The notes under the pieces: model-generated | What the model was told of the DNA's origin: nothing | Databases searched by the model: none | What the model saw: the letters and a program-made list of their open reading frames with translations, nothing else | Shown here: in pieces, positions 9,341 to 19,900 of the stretch | Numbering within the stretch: the stretch's first letter is position 1 | Layout: each line of letters begins with the position of its first letter | Translations under genes and position numbers: made by a program | Assembly (NCBI GenBank): GCA_020853575.1 | Contig: JADYYP010000067.1 | Location: forward strand, 1-64,000 | Direction: 5' to 3' | Origin: Planctomycetota bacterium | GTDB lineage: Bacteria; Planctomycetota; UBA1135; GCA-002686595 | Length of the DNA stretch: 64,000 nt

Positions 9341-11941
9341 ATGAACTCAAATTCCCGCAGGTACGCCATCGCGGCGGCCGTGATCGTCGGAGCCATCGCT
9401 CCGAGCATGGCTCGCCCTTCGCCCCAGTCGCAGGAGACGCAGGAGCAACTGCAGCGTCTGTCGCGCGAGATCCAACGACTCGTGCAACAGGGCGCCAGCC
9501 CGAGCGTGATCGATGCGCTCAAGGTCGACTACGAGAAGCTCGCCGCGCTGGTCGGCGAGAGCAGTGACTCCAATCCCGTCCAACACGCTGGTTCCAGCTC
9601 GCTCAGCACATCACAAATGGCCAGCGCCCCCGCCTGCGGCGGCGCGTTGACCACGACGAACTTCGTCGGCGGTGGCGCCGGCTCGGCGATCTCCGGCGGA
9701 ACGACGCCGCTGATCACGACTGAGACCGTCAATGTGTCGGGGCTCGGCTCGTACATCTGGGACGTCAACTTCAACCTCAACCTGCCGCACACCTTCGCCA
9801 GCGACCTCGACATCACCCTGCAGTCGCCCGCCGGCACGCTCGTGACGATCACGACCGACAACGGCGGAGCGAACGACAACGTGTACGCCGGGACGTTGTT
9901 CGACGACAGCACGCTGCCGGCGACGAGCACGGTGACGGACTTCGTCTACACCAACCTGGTCGTCGCGACCCCGCTGGCCCCGGAAGGTCGCTTGACGAAC
10001 TTCCGCGGTGAAGACCCCAATGGCGTGTGGACGCTGCGCGTCGTCGACGACGCGGGCGGCGACGTCGGCAACCTGAACGCGTGGTCGATCGACGTCACCA
10101 CGCTCGCCGCGGCACCGACGGAAACCACCACGAGCGTCAGCAAGCTGCCGGGTCTCGCGATCACCGACCTCGCCACGGTCGTCGACACCCAGACGGTCAC
10201 CACGACCGACACGTACCTCTCGAACCTCTCGCTGTATCTCGAAGTCCTCCACACGGAGTGCCAGGACCTCGACATCACCTTGACCTCGCCCGCGGGTACG
10301 GTCGTGACCGTGACGACCGACAACGGCGCAGCGAACGACAACGTGTTCAACGGCACGTTGTTCAGCAACGACGCGTTGCTCACGGTCACCGACGCGGTCT
10401 ACACCAACCTCGTCCCGGCGCCGCTGCTCTCGCCCGAAGGCGGATTCGAAGCCTTCGTCGGCCAAGACCCCAACGGCATCTGGACGCTGTCGGTCACCGA
10501 CGACCTCGCCACGGACGTGGGCACGCTCGTCCGCTGGGACCTCAACGTCACCACCGCCGCGGCGGCGCCGAGCCCGAGCGCTCCGGCCAACTTCGGCCAG
10601 GCCACGGGCATCCTGATCACCAACGGCACGGTCAACTTGCCGCCGCTGGTCGTCACGGCGAGCGTCTCGGGCGTCGGCACCAGCCTGTGGGACCTCGATC
10701 TGTTCACGGACCTGTCCCACACCTCGGCCGGCGACTTCGACATCACGCTGACGTCGCCCGCGGGCACGACGGTCGTGGTGACGACGGACAACGGCGGCAC
10801 CAACGACAACACGTTCGCTGGAACGCTGTGGGACGAGAACACCACGGACACCTGCACCGACCACGTCTACGCCAACCTGACGCTGGCCACGCCGCTCTCG
10901 CCCGAAGGTCGCTTCAGCGCGTTCCGCGGCGAAGATCCCAACGGCACCTGGACCTTGTCGATCGGTGACGACGCGACGGCCGACAACGGCACGCTCAACT
11001 CGTGGTCGCTCGCGGTGACCACCATCCCGAGCGCGCCGACGACGGTCACGACGACCTTCTCGCAATCACCGGCGCTCCCGGTCCCGACCGGCGCTCCGAC
11101 GACGACGGCCGGCACGACGATCGACACGCTTGCCGTCAGCGGCATCGGGACCTCGATCGCCAACGTCATCCTCGACACCAACATCACGCACACCTTCGCG
11201 GGCGACCTCGACATCACGCTGACGTCGCCGGCCGGTACGGTGGTCGTGGTCACGACGGACAACGGTGGCGGCAACGACAACGTGTTCGCGGGCACGACGT
11301 GGAGCGGAGATTCGACGAACGTCGCCACCGACTTCGTGTTCGTCAACCTCACCGTGGCTCCTCTGCTCTCGCCCGAGGGCTCGTTCGACAACTTCATCGG
11401 CCAGGATCCGAACGGCACCTGGACGCTGACGATCGTCGACGACGCGAGCGGCGACTTCGGCGCGCTCAACAGCTGGGGCTTGACGATCGCGACCTGTGGC
11501 TCGGCGCCGGTCGTGTACTGCACGTCGGGCACGACGACCAACGGTTGCATCCCGTCGATCAGCGCGACGGGCAATCCGAACGTCGCGCACTCGAACTCCT
11601 GCGTCATCGACTGCCTCAACGTCGAGGCCCAGAAGACCGGGTTGTTCTTCTACGGCTTGACCCAGAGCGGCGTGCCGTGGTGCTCGGGCGGCACGAGCTT
11701 CCTGTGCGTCAAGGCCCCGACGCAGCGCACCAGCGTGGGCAACACCGGCGGCTCGCCGGGTGGCGCCTGCGACGGCACCTTCCAGCTCGACTGGAACGCG
11801 TGGCAACTCGGGCACCCCGGCGCGCTCGGCAACCCCTGGACGGCCGGCAACAAGGCCTACGTGCAGTTGTGGTTCCGCGACCCGCCGGTGTGCAAGACCA
11901 CTGCTCTGTCGGACGCCGTCGAGCTCACCTACCAACCGTGA
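9341..11941 (+). CDS. Secreted protein with four P-domains and shared C-terminal domain
   Basis: 866 residues from ATG 9341, preceded by CAGGAG. A signal peptide ends about SMA-RP and a short Gln/Glu-rich coiled coil follows (~28-52). Residues ~105-716 are four tandem ~150-residue units typical of the proprotein-convertase P (Homo B) domain: (T/S)FA(S/G)DLDITL, SPAGT, V.TTDNGG.NDN, LSPEG and the FRGEDPNGTWTL ending. In known proteins P-domains sit next to subtilisin or other protease domains; here no protease domain is present, so a stand-alone binding or folding module is likely. Residues ~725-866 are the shared C-terminal domain (YCTSGTTTNGC, LFFYG, LWFRDPP). A hairpin terminator follows at 12003. 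Confidence 0.88.
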   Translation: MNSNSRRYAIAAAVIVGAIAPSMARPSPQSQETQEQLQRLSREIQRLVQQGASPSVIDALKVDYEKLAALVGESSDSNPVQHAGSSSLSTSQMASAPACGGALTTTNFVGGGAGSAISGGTTPLITTETVNVSGLGSYIWDVNFNLNLPHTFASDLDITLQSPAGTLVTITTDNGGANDNVYAGTLFDDSTLPATSTVTDFVYTNLVVATPLAPEGRLTNFRGEDPNGVWTLRVVDDAGGDVGNLNAWSIDVTTLAAAPTETTTSVSKLPGLAITDLATVVDTQTVTTTDTYLSNLSLYLEVLHTECQDLDITLTSPAGTVVTVTTDNGAANDNVFNGTLFSNDALLTVTDAVYTNLVPAPLLSPEGGFEAFVGQDPNGIWTLSVTDDLATDVGTLVRWDLNVTTAAAAPSPSAPANFGQATGILITNGTVNLPPLVVTASVSGVGTSLWDLDLFTDLSHTSAGDFDITLTSPAGTTVVVTTDNGGTNDNTFAGTLWDENTTDTCTDHVYANLTLATPLSPEGRFSAFRGEDPNGTWTLSIGDDATADNGTLNSWSLAVTTIPSAPTTVTTTFSQSPALPVPTGAPTTTAGTTIDTLAVSGIGTSIANVILDTNITHTFAGDLDITLTSPAGTVVVVTTDNGGGNDNVFAGTTWSGDSTNVATDFVFVNLTVAPLLSPEGSFDNFIGQDPNGTWTLTIVDDASGDFGALNSWGLTIATCGSAPVVYCTSGTTTNGCIPSISATGNPNVAHSNSCVIDCLNVEAQKTGLFFYGLTQSGVPWCSGGTSFLCVKAPTQRTSVGNTGGSPGGACDGTFQLDWNAWQLGHPGALGNPWTAGNKAYVQLWFRDPPVCKTTALSDAVELTYQP

Positions 11942-12002
11942 GCTGATCGGCCGCACTTGAACTCCGACCGCGCCCGACGCGGCGCGGCTCGGAGGGAGTC
12001 GA

Positions 12003-12033
12003 CGAAGGACGCCTCGGCGTCCTTCGTGTGTTT
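12003..12033 (+). terminator. Intrinsic terminator-like hairpin between convergent genes
   Basis: A perfect 11-bp stem, CGAAGGACGCC (12003-12013) with GGCGTCCTTCG (12016-12026), has a two-base loop and is followed by TGTGTTTC. It lies about 60 nt after the P-domain gene and about 200 nt from the end of the convergent caspase operon. It may act mainly on the plus-strand gene. Confidence 0.6.
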
Positions 12034-12228
12034 CAAGCGCAGCGCATCAAGGTTCGCTCGCGCGAGAGCGGGCACGTCCGCGCGCGAGTCGCCCGCGCCT
12101 CGTGAGCGTGGTGCACGCAACGGCGCGGAGCCGAGCGACACTCCAGAGCTCGGCAGCGATGCCTAGGACCACCGATCCATCGGCGACGCGAGGCGAAACG
12201 CTCGAAGCGGACGCCGCGGGACCGACGC

Positions 12229-15200
12229 TCAACGCGCAACCAGAACGAGCGGGAAGTCCTGGCCGAATCCGTAGGACGCGGGGAACTGCAGAGCGCCCTT
12301 GTGCGACCGGCTGACCTCCGGCACTTGCGCCTCGAGGAAGGCCTTGAGCTCGTTGACCGACACACGGCCGTCGCCCGAGTCCGCACTACCTCCCAGCGCG
12401 TCGAGCAGGACGTAGGTGAAGACTCCGTGTCCCAGGGATTTCACTTCGCTCGCGAACTGCTGCGAGCCCGAAGCCGTGATCCAGTGCGTGCCCGTCGAAC
12501 GCGCGAGTTGCGCGATGGCCTTCTCCTCCGCGGCGCCGCGGGCGGCGACGGCGTCGAGCGCGCCCGCCGACTGGCAGGCGTCGAGCAAATAGAGCTGCTT
12601 CTGCGCGGGGATTTTGCGCGAGAACTCACGCAACTCCGCGGCGGAGATCGCCAGCCGCGCGAGCGACTCGTCGTCGCCGTAGAGCTGGGTGACATCGTGC
12701 GGAGCGAGGTAGAAGCGCGGCTCGGACTCGCTCGACATCACCCCGTGCCCGGCGTAGTAGAAGACGAAGACGTCGTTCTTGCCGGATGTGCCTTGGACCC
12801 GCTCGAGCGCGGCGACGATCTTGGCCCGCTGAGCGTCGGCGTCGTAGATCTCCTGCACCTCGACGCTGCTCACGATCCCGGCCGAACGCTCGGCGAGCCT
12901 GGAGCAAAATGCACGCGCGTCGTCGACGGCGTAATTGAGGTCGTATTTCGAATTGCGATAGTGATTGATGCCGACGACCAAGAGATGCAGACGGATCCCC
13001 GTGGGCGCCGCGGACGCAGGGCCGGCGAGCAGGACCTCGCTAGGTCCCGACTCGGTGCGCGTTTCGTCGATCGCCACGGCGCGGAACGCATTGTCGCCAG
13101 GCACGAGCGCTACCGTCCAACGATGCAGCGACTCGCCGACGTCGAGCTCGTCGTCCTCCACCACCAAACCGCGGGTCGACTGCTCGACGAGCTTTCCGTT
13201 GTGGAAGAGCCGCACTTCCGCGATCGCGGGGCCGGAGGACTTCACGCGCGCGACGAGCTTCACCTCGGCGCCGTCGTTGCGCGTGCCGTCCTGCGACAGC
13301 TTGAGGCTCGGCGGAGCCGTGAGCACGGGCACGACCGGCGGCGGAGCATCGCCTCCCAGCGCGAGCAGCTCTCCCACGAGATCGGGCGTGTGGAAGCGCT
13401 CGAAGTAGCTCTCCAGCGGCAGATTGCGATTGCCCTGCACGAACGCGACGCGGTCCGCTGCGCCGGCGGAAGCCGCGAAGCGCACGTCGGCTCCGGCGAC
13501 GATCCACTGGCCGTCCTCGAACACCGCGATCGAGGCCACGGGGCGCGGCAGGTCGAGATCCCACAACTCGAGCGCGCCGCTCTTGAACGAGAGCACGAGG
13601 AAGCGCGGGTCGCGTAGGAAGGCGAGGCCGACGACGCCCTCGCGTGGCTGCACGTCGACGAACAAGCGCCGCACGGCGGTCTCGACCACCCGCAGTCGAC
13701 CGTACTCGAGCGTCGCGAAGCGCTCGCCGTCCGCGGACAGCGCGCTGGGCGGACTGTCGCGCAGTGGAGTGTGGAAAAGGCGCTGTGCCATCACGCTCTT
13801 GCCCGTCGTCGCGAGGCGGCAGATGAAGTCGACGCCAACACCAGGCACGTCGTTGACGATCAGCGCGAGAACCTCGTTGCCAAGGAACTCGAGGTGCAGC
13901 GGTTGCGCGCGGAGCACCTCGCTCCACAACGTCTTCTTCGCCGCGAGATCGAGCATCGAGAGCTTCCAGCCGCCGTCGACGAGTCCGACGGTCGCGCAGC
14001 GCCGCTCGTCCGGCGAGAGCGCGATCGTCGCGGTCTCGGGCTCGAGCACGTACATGCCGAGCTCGCGCGGCGACCACAGCACCGCGTCCTGACGCGTGTC
14101 GATGATCGACACGGCCGTCGTGGAGCGCAGTGCCAACAGGCGTCCCGAGGTCGACAGAGCGGACGCGATCGGATCGTCCCACGCGTCCTGGCTCGGCAGC
14201 ACCCGGGTCGCCCTTTCGGGGCTTTTCAGGCTGCCGACGCGCAGTTTTCGCGTGCCGGGCTCCGGTCGCGCCGTCGACTTGCCGTCGGCGCTGATCGACA
14301 GCCGTGCCGTGTCGAAACCAAGGTCGCGCGCGACCACGCCCGAGGGCTGGAGCGCGATGCGCCAGCTGCCCATGAACACTTCGTCGTCGACTGGGCTGGA
14401 CAGGAGCGGTCCGGCTGGAATCAGGCGCGGTGCCAGCTCCTTCGCCGGACTCGAGCCACGCACGACGAACACACGACCGCCGCTGGTGCCGACCCAGACG
14501 TCGAGCTTGTGCGCGACCGCGCTGCTCTCGAGTGCGAGCGTCGCCCCCAATCCGTGAGGTCGAACGGACGTGGCCGTGAGCGTCGCGAGATCGACGTCGA
14601 CGAGTTCCTTGTGCGTGCGCAGGAGCAGCTTGCCGTCGCGATCGAGGAAGTCGCGCGAGCGCGGCGCGAGCTCGACAGCACCGTCGGCAAGCGGGAAGCT
14701 CGACTGGGCGAGCACCGAGAAATCCGCAGGCGAAAGGCGCTTGACGCGTCCCTGGGTAGCCGCGCCGTTGCCCTCGATCGAGAACAGGTACAGCTGTCCA
14801 TCCGAACCGCGTGCGGTCCGTCCGGTCCCCAGCTGCGCGGGCTCGGCGAGCTCCATCCACTCCCCGAGCTTGAGCAGTCGATGGTGCGCGCCGCCAACCG
14901 TGCTGACCAGAAAACGATTGCCTCCGAGCGCGACGAGATCGCCGCCGGAGTGCGTGCCCTGCGGAAACGCGTCGACGCCCGACCACGACAGGCCCCACGC
15001 ATCTTCGTTGCGCTTGAGCTTGCCGAACTTCAGTTCGCGGATCGCGAGACCGCCCGGCGTGTTCAGGTCGCCCCACGGCGAGGTGCGGAAGAGGCGTGTC
15101 CCGGAATCGTCGAGGAAAAGCGCATCTCCACCCGAAATCACGAGCCGCACGCGCTCCTCCAGCGTCAGCGGATCGAGCAGGATCACCGCATCGACGCCTG

Positions 15201-15492
15201 CGATCGCGAGCGCCTTGCGCTGCTCCCACCAGAACGTGTGCGCTCGACCGCTCCCGGCGAACTGACCGGTCGATTCGTAGCGGCGCAGCACGCGCCCCGA
15301 GCCGAGATCCCAGATCTTGGTCTCGACGGAATCGGTCGTGACCAGCCAACGATCGTCGGGCGTGATCGCGACGTCCTGAACGGGCGTCGAATGCGCGCGC
15401 TGGATCTCGAGGTACGCGAGCTGCGGCGTCTGCGGCGCCTGTTGCGCGACCACGGAGGCCGCGACGAACAGCTGGTGGAGGAGCGCCTGCAT
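12229..15492 (-). CDS. WD40-like / caspase-family (C14) exported protein, copy 2
   Basis: 1087 residues, last gene of the operon; its ATG at 15492 directly follows the TAG of the preceding gene (15495-15493). The N-terminus is a short signal-like segment (MQALLHQLFVAASVVAQQ). Residues ~25-700 are WD40/quinoprotein-like propeller sequence (HSTPVQDVAITPDDRWLVTT, KIWDLGSGRVLRRYES). Residues ~833-1087 are a caspase/C14 domain: LLVVGINHYRNSKYDLNYAV, catalytic His916 in YYAGHG and Cys973 in LLDACQSAG. Both catalytic residues are intact, so cysteine-protease activity is plausible. It is a paralogue of the gene at 16953-20156; both end in PASYG(F/S)GQDFP. Position after a signal-like N-terminus suggests action outside the cytoplasm. 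Confidence 0.85.
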   Translation of the reverse strand: MQALLHQLFVAASVVAQQAPQTPQLAYLEIQRAHSTPVQDVAITPDDRWLVTTDSVETKIWDLGSGRVLRRYESTGQFAGSGRAHTFWWEQRKALAIAGVDAVILLDPLTLEERVRLVISGGDALFLDDSGTRLFRTSPWGDLNTPGGLAIRELKFGKLKRNEDAWGLSWSGVDAFPQGTHSGGDLVALGGNRFLVSTVGGAHHRLLKLGEWMELAEPAQLGTGRTARGSDGQLYLFSIEGNGAATQGRVKRLSPADFSVLAQSSFPLADGAVELAPRSRDFLDRDGKLLLRTHKELVDVDLATLTATSVRPHGLGATLALESSAVAHKLDVWVGTSGGRVFVVRGSSPAKELAPRLIPAGPLLSSPVDDEVFMGSWRIALQPSGVVARDLGFDTARLSISADGKSTARPEPGTRKLRVGSLKSPERATRVLPSQDAWDDPIASALSTSGRLLALRSTTAVSIIDTRQDAVLWSPRELGMYVLEPETATIALSPDERRCATVGLVDGGWKLSMLDLAAKKTLWSEVLRAQPLHLEFLGNEVLALIVNDVPGVGVDFICRLATTGKSVMAQRLFHTPLRDSPPSALSADGERFATLEYGRLRVVETAVRRLFVDVQPREGVVGLAFLRDPRFLVLSFKSGALELWDLDLPRPVASIAVFEDGQWIVAGADVRFAASAGAADRVAFVQGNRNLPLESYFERFHTPDLVGELLALGGDAPPPVVPVLTAPPSLKLSQDGTRNDGAEVKLVARVKSSGPAIAEVRLFHNGKLVEQSTRGLVVEDDELDVGESLHRWTVALVPGDNAFRAVAIDETRTESGPSEVLLAGPASAAPTGIRLHLLVVGINHYRNSKYDLNYAVDDARAFCSRLAERSAGIVSSVEVQEIYDADAQRAKIVAALERVQGTSGKNDVFVFYYAGHGVMSSESEPRFYLAPHDVTQLYGDDESLARLAISAAELREFSRKIPAQKQLYLLDACQSAGALDAVAARGAAEEKAIAQLARSTGTHWITASGSQQFASEVKSLGHGVFTYVLLDALGGSADSGDGRVSVNELKAFLEAQVPEVSRSHKGALQFPASYGFGQDFPLVLVAR

Positions 15493-16944
15493 CTAGAGCT
15501 CCCTCCAGTGGCGCAGCAGAGCCCGGCGCGTGTCGGGAAGCAGCGCGTAGGCGAAGTTGCGCGCGTTCACGCTCTCGCTCGTGGTCGCGAGCTGCACGAG
15601 GCGCCAGGTGACGGAGATGTCGAGACGTGAAAGAGTGCTGCTGATGATCGACTGGGCGCCGCCGATCGCCGGCGTTCCGACGGCAAAGCGCGCGAAGAGC
15701 GCCGCGTAGGCGTCGATCACGGCCGCATCGAGCGTGTCGTCGTCGGGCGCCTGCTCGAGCTGCTCCAGCGCCAAGACCAACTCCGCGATGTCCTCGCGCA
15801 CGAACAGCGCCTGAAAGTCGTAGCCAAAGCGCCGATTGAAGAGCGCCTCCACCGTGTTGCCCTGCGGATTCGCCGGCCACTTCGCCTGCGCCGCCTGGAC
15901 GCCGGCCCGGCCGTGCCGCTGTGCAAAACGCGCGATCTCGGCGCAGAAGAGGTCCTCTCCGCCCTCGGAGTACCAGCCGTACTGGTCCCCGAGCGCATAC
16001 AGGCCCTCGAGGAAGCGGCCGAGCGCCGTGATCTCGCGCTCGAGCTCCGCACCGGGCCCGATGGCGTCGTTGAGCTCGCGCGCGATCCGCGCATAGGCCG
16101 CGAGCCGCTGCTCGCGCGGCATCTCCGGTACGGCCGGAACGTCCTCGACCTCATCCGGCGCCGCGTCGGTCCCGTTGCCCGCATCCGTGTTCGTCCACGG
16201 GATGTCGCCGCCGGCGTCGGTGTTGGTCCACGGCTCATCCGTCGCGTCCTGCGCGAGCGGCGCGAGATTCCAGACCGTCGCGTGCGGCCACGTGGTGCCG
16301 TCGGGATGGGTGACGAGCTCCGCCGGACCTTCGACGCACACCGTCAGGCGCGACTTGTCGTCGACGACGACGCGCGTGCCATCGAGCGAGCGCGCGCCGT
16401 AGCCCATGGACTGCGCCGTCACGCGCACGTCGACGAGCTCGAGGACTCCCGGCTGCTCCTCCTCGCCGCCCAGGAACGCCATCTGCACCGCGTCGCCGCG
16501 GCAGCGCTCGAAGCGCAGCCGCTCGAATCGAGCGGAGCCGCGCTCGATGCGCACACCCTTGGCGAGGTCGAGGAATTGCGCGTCCGCGAGCTCGAGGCGA
16601 GTTCCCGCCGAGTGGAGCACGCACTCACCGAGGTTGGAGTTCGGATCGCCGCGGAAGCCCATCCTTTCGATCCGCACGGGCCCCGTTCCTGCGTCCACCG
16701 AGAAGACGCAGGAAGCAACGCTCAAGGGCGAGAGCAGCGTGGTGCCGGGTCCAGCGCCGCGCAGCGTGACCGCGCTGTGGATCCTCAGGCTCTCGCGATA
16801 CTCGCCGGGAGCGAGCACGATCACGTCGCCGTCGACGGCCACCGCGAGGGCGCGCGCCAACGTGCCGTACTGGCCGGGCACGCGCAGCTCGCCCGCCAGT
16901 GCGACGGGCGAGAGGAACAGGATCGAAAGCGGAAGGAGTCTCAT
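15493..16944 (-). CDS. Exported right-handed beta-helix protein
   Basis: 483 residues from ATG 16944, chosen for the signal peptide MRLLPLSILFLSPVALAGE. Residues ~20-200 fit a pectate-lyase-like parallel beta-helix (VPGQYGTLARALAVAVDGD, VIVLAPGEYRESLRI, VTLRGAGPGTTLLSP), a common start for surface beta-helix proteins. A short duplication, PWTNTDAGGDI then PWTNTDAGNGT, lies around residue 240. The C-terminal half is helical and has no recognised domain. It lies 8 nt after one caspase gene and its stop abuts the ATG of the next, so it is co-translated with them. It may be a substrate, scaffold or surface partner of the caspase-like proteins; this is inference from context. Confidence 0.75.
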   Translation of the reverse strand: MRLLPLSILFLSPVALAGELRVPGQYGTLARALAVAVDGDVIVLAPGEYRESLRIHSAVTLRGAGPGTTLLSPLSVASCVFSVDAGTGPVRIERMGFRGDPNSNLGECVLHSAGTRLELADAQFLDLAKGVRIERGSARFERLRFERCRGDAVQMAFLGGEEEQPGVLELVDVRVTAQSMGYGARSLDGTRVVVDDKSRLTVCVEGPAELVTHPDGTTWPHATVWNLAPLAQDATDEPWTNTDAGGDIPWTNTDAGNGTDAAPDEVEDVPAVPEMPREQRLAAYARIARELNDAIGPGAELEREITALGRFLEGLYALGDQYGWYSEGGEDLFCAEIARFAQRHGRAGVQAAQAKWPANPQGNTVEALFNRRFGYDFQALFVREDIAELVLALEQLEQAPDDDTLDAAVIDAYAALFARFAVGTPAIGGAQSIISSTLSRLDISVTWRLVQLATTSESVNARNFAYALLPDTRRALLRHWREL

Positions 16945-16952
16945 GGAATGGA

Positions 16953-19900
16953 TCACGGTCGCGTGAGCGCGATGGGAAAGTCCTGTCCGGAGCCGTAGCT
17001 CGCGGGATATTGCTGCGCGCCGCGGTGCTCGAGCGCGAGTTCCGGCACGCGGGTCTCGAGGTAGCTCGAGAGCTCGAGCACGGTGAGCTGCCGGTCCGCG
17101 CCGGCCGCGGCACCTTCGAGCGCCTCGAGCGTCGCGTACGTGAACAGCCCGTGTCCGAGCGCCTTGAATTCCGCCGCGAATTGCTCGGCACCGGATGCGA
17201 CGAGCCAGTGGGTGCCGCTCGCTCGCGCAAGCTGCGCGATCGCCTTCTCCTCGGCGGCGCCACGCTGCGCGAGACCCTCCAGCGCTCCGCCGGACTGGCA
17301 AGCGTCGAGCAGGAAGAGCTGCTTCTGCGCGCGAATCGCCTGCGACCACGCGAGCAGGTCCTTGGTCGGCACACCCCTCTGCGCGAGGCCCGTGTCGTCG
17401 CCGTAGAGCTGCGTGATGTCGTGCGGGGCGAGATGGAACGCACCGCGCCCGTCGATCACGCCGTGGCCGGCGTAGTAGAACACGAACACGTCGGTCGGCG
17501 AGGCACTGGCGGCGATGCGCTCGAAGTGCTGCGCGAGACCAGCGCGCGTGACCTCGGCATCGAGCGCGAGCGTGATGTCGGCCTGTTCGAAGAGCCCGCC
17601 GGCGCGCTCGCGCCACGCCGCCGAGAAGGCCTGTGCATCGGCGCGCGCGTAGTTGAGGTTGTACTTGGGGTTGGCGTACTCGTTGACGCCGCAGGCGAGC
17701 AGGAACAGGCGCGGGTGCGCGGCCACCGCCCCGCCACGTTCGAGCGCGAGCTCGGCCGGCGCGGATTCGGTGCGCTGGGAGGTGAGGGCGACGAGGCGCA
17801 GGAGGTTGGGGCCGGGGACGAGCTCGAGCGAATGCTCCAGGCTGAAGCTCGCAGTCGCCTTTGCGCTGGAATCGCCGTCCTTTTCGGGCTTTCCGCTGAG
17901 CGGAACGCGCTTGCCGTTGTGGAAGAGGCGCAATTCGCCCGGCGCTCGCGATCCGTGAGCGCGCAGCACCAGCTCGACCGTTCCAGTCGCCGAGACAGGA
18001 CCACTGGCGAGCAACTCGACGCGCGGTGGCGCCTCGAGCTTCGCGAGCTCCACTTTCGGCGGCGGCAAGACCTCGCCGGAGAGCGCTCGGTGCAGCAGGC
18101 GCGGCGTGTAGAAGGCCTCGGAGAAAGCCGCCAGCGGAAGTGCTTCGCGACCGCGCACGTAGAAGAGTTCCTCGAGCGCCTTGGGGCTCGCGTCGAAGCG
18201 TCCGTCCGGTGTCGCGACGACCCACTCGCCGCCCTCGAGCGTCGCCAAGGTCGCGACGTGGGCGCCCGAGACTCCATCGAGCACCTGCACGCGCCCGTCA
18301 TCACAACCCAGCCACACGTGCCGATCTTCAGGCCCGAACGCCAGTGCCGAATAGGTCCAATCCGGGACCTGAATCTGCCTCTCGCAATAGCCGTCGTTCG
18401 GGCGCGTGAGGTACACCGTCGTGCCTGAGCCGACAGCCGCGAGCTTGCCGCTCTGCAGCCATGTTCCGCGGTGCCCGCCGAGACGGTTCTCCCAGTACGG
18501 GCTTCGCTCGAGCTCACCCGTGGTCGCGGACACCGCGACATACTGGTTGTGATCTCCGTGGATGCCGCCGATCTGCGTGCCGTCGAGCACGAAACGCATC
18601 TGCGCGATCGCCACGGGCGCGGTCCACGCCACTCGACCGTCGGCAACCTCGAACAGCGCGAGCTCGCCGTCGACCCGCAACGAATTGTCCGCGTTGGTGT
18701 GCGTGCGATAGCCCGAGACGGCGACGCGTTCGCCGTCGGGAGAGAACGCGAGCGCGCCGAGGGCCGAGAACGTGACCGAGCTGGCGCCGACATCCTTCGA
18801 CCATTCGAGCGTGCGCGCGGTGACGGCAACCAGATGCAGCCGATTCCACGTGCGAACCGCTGCGTGGCGCCCGCTCGGGTCGAGCAGGATCTCCTGCGGA
18901 TACTGGCCCTCACCGAGCGACAGGCGAGCTTCGACGGCTCCTTTCGCGGCGAGGAACTGCACTTCGAACGGCTCGGCGCGTGCGACGAGCAGGCCGCCGC
19001 CGGGACGCCGTGCGACGAGCTGCGGCTGGGCCGGAAGCGGTACGACCGACATGCCCGCGTCGCCCCACGACACACGCGCGGGATGCGCCCCGCCGATCCA
19101 CATCTCGTTCGCGCCGGGTTCCGCGCGCATGGAGCGCACCGCGTCCGTGCGGCCTTCCCAGCGCTCGACGATCGCCTGCTTGCGCTCGTCGTAGAAGCCG
19201 AGCTCGTAGCGATTGACACCGACAGGCGTTGCGAGCGACACGATCCACTCGCCGGACTGCCGACCCGGTGCTCCAACGAGCGGGTCGACATCGCGAGGCA
19301 GCGGCGCCGGCGCGGACAGCTCCTCGCCGTGAAAGCGACGCAGGTGGGAGTCGACGATGGGCAGCGGGAAGCCACTCGCGCCGTGCCACCAAACACGTTG
19401 GGAATAGAACTCCGAGCTGGCGAGGAAGTCGCGCGTTCCGAGCACCACTCCGCTCGCTCCGTCGCGCCAGGCGAGGTGCTGGACCTTCTTGTCCTGCGGG
19501 TCCGTCGCGAGCGAGAGCAGCCGCCCGTCCGGCAGGAAGCCGCGCACCGCATCCGCGGCGGGGAATTCGAGCGTGAGCTCGCCCAACGCGAGATCGACGA
19601 CCTTGGCCGTGCCATCGGGCAGCGCGACGCACGCGCGCGTGCCGTGGCGCGTGAGCTTCGCCAGCCCCGCGGGATCGCCGGAGTACGGACCGCCGACGAG
19701 CTCGTCCGCTTCGATTTCCTGCGGCCGCACGCGCGCCAGCCACCAACGGCTCTTCGCGACGCCGGCGGCGAGCAGCGTGTCTCCCTCGAGATCGTCGCTC
19801 ACGTCGCTCGCGCCCTCGAGCGGCAGGCGCGCGAAGACCTCCATCGTGCGCAGCTCGACCACCGTCACGGCCTCGCTGGCGGCCGCCGCAACGAAGTTCG

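Noticed and set aside
10100..11500. Possible direct DNA repeats
   Set aside because: They are the tandem P-domain coding units, explained by the protein repeats; no perfect DNA repeat array is present.
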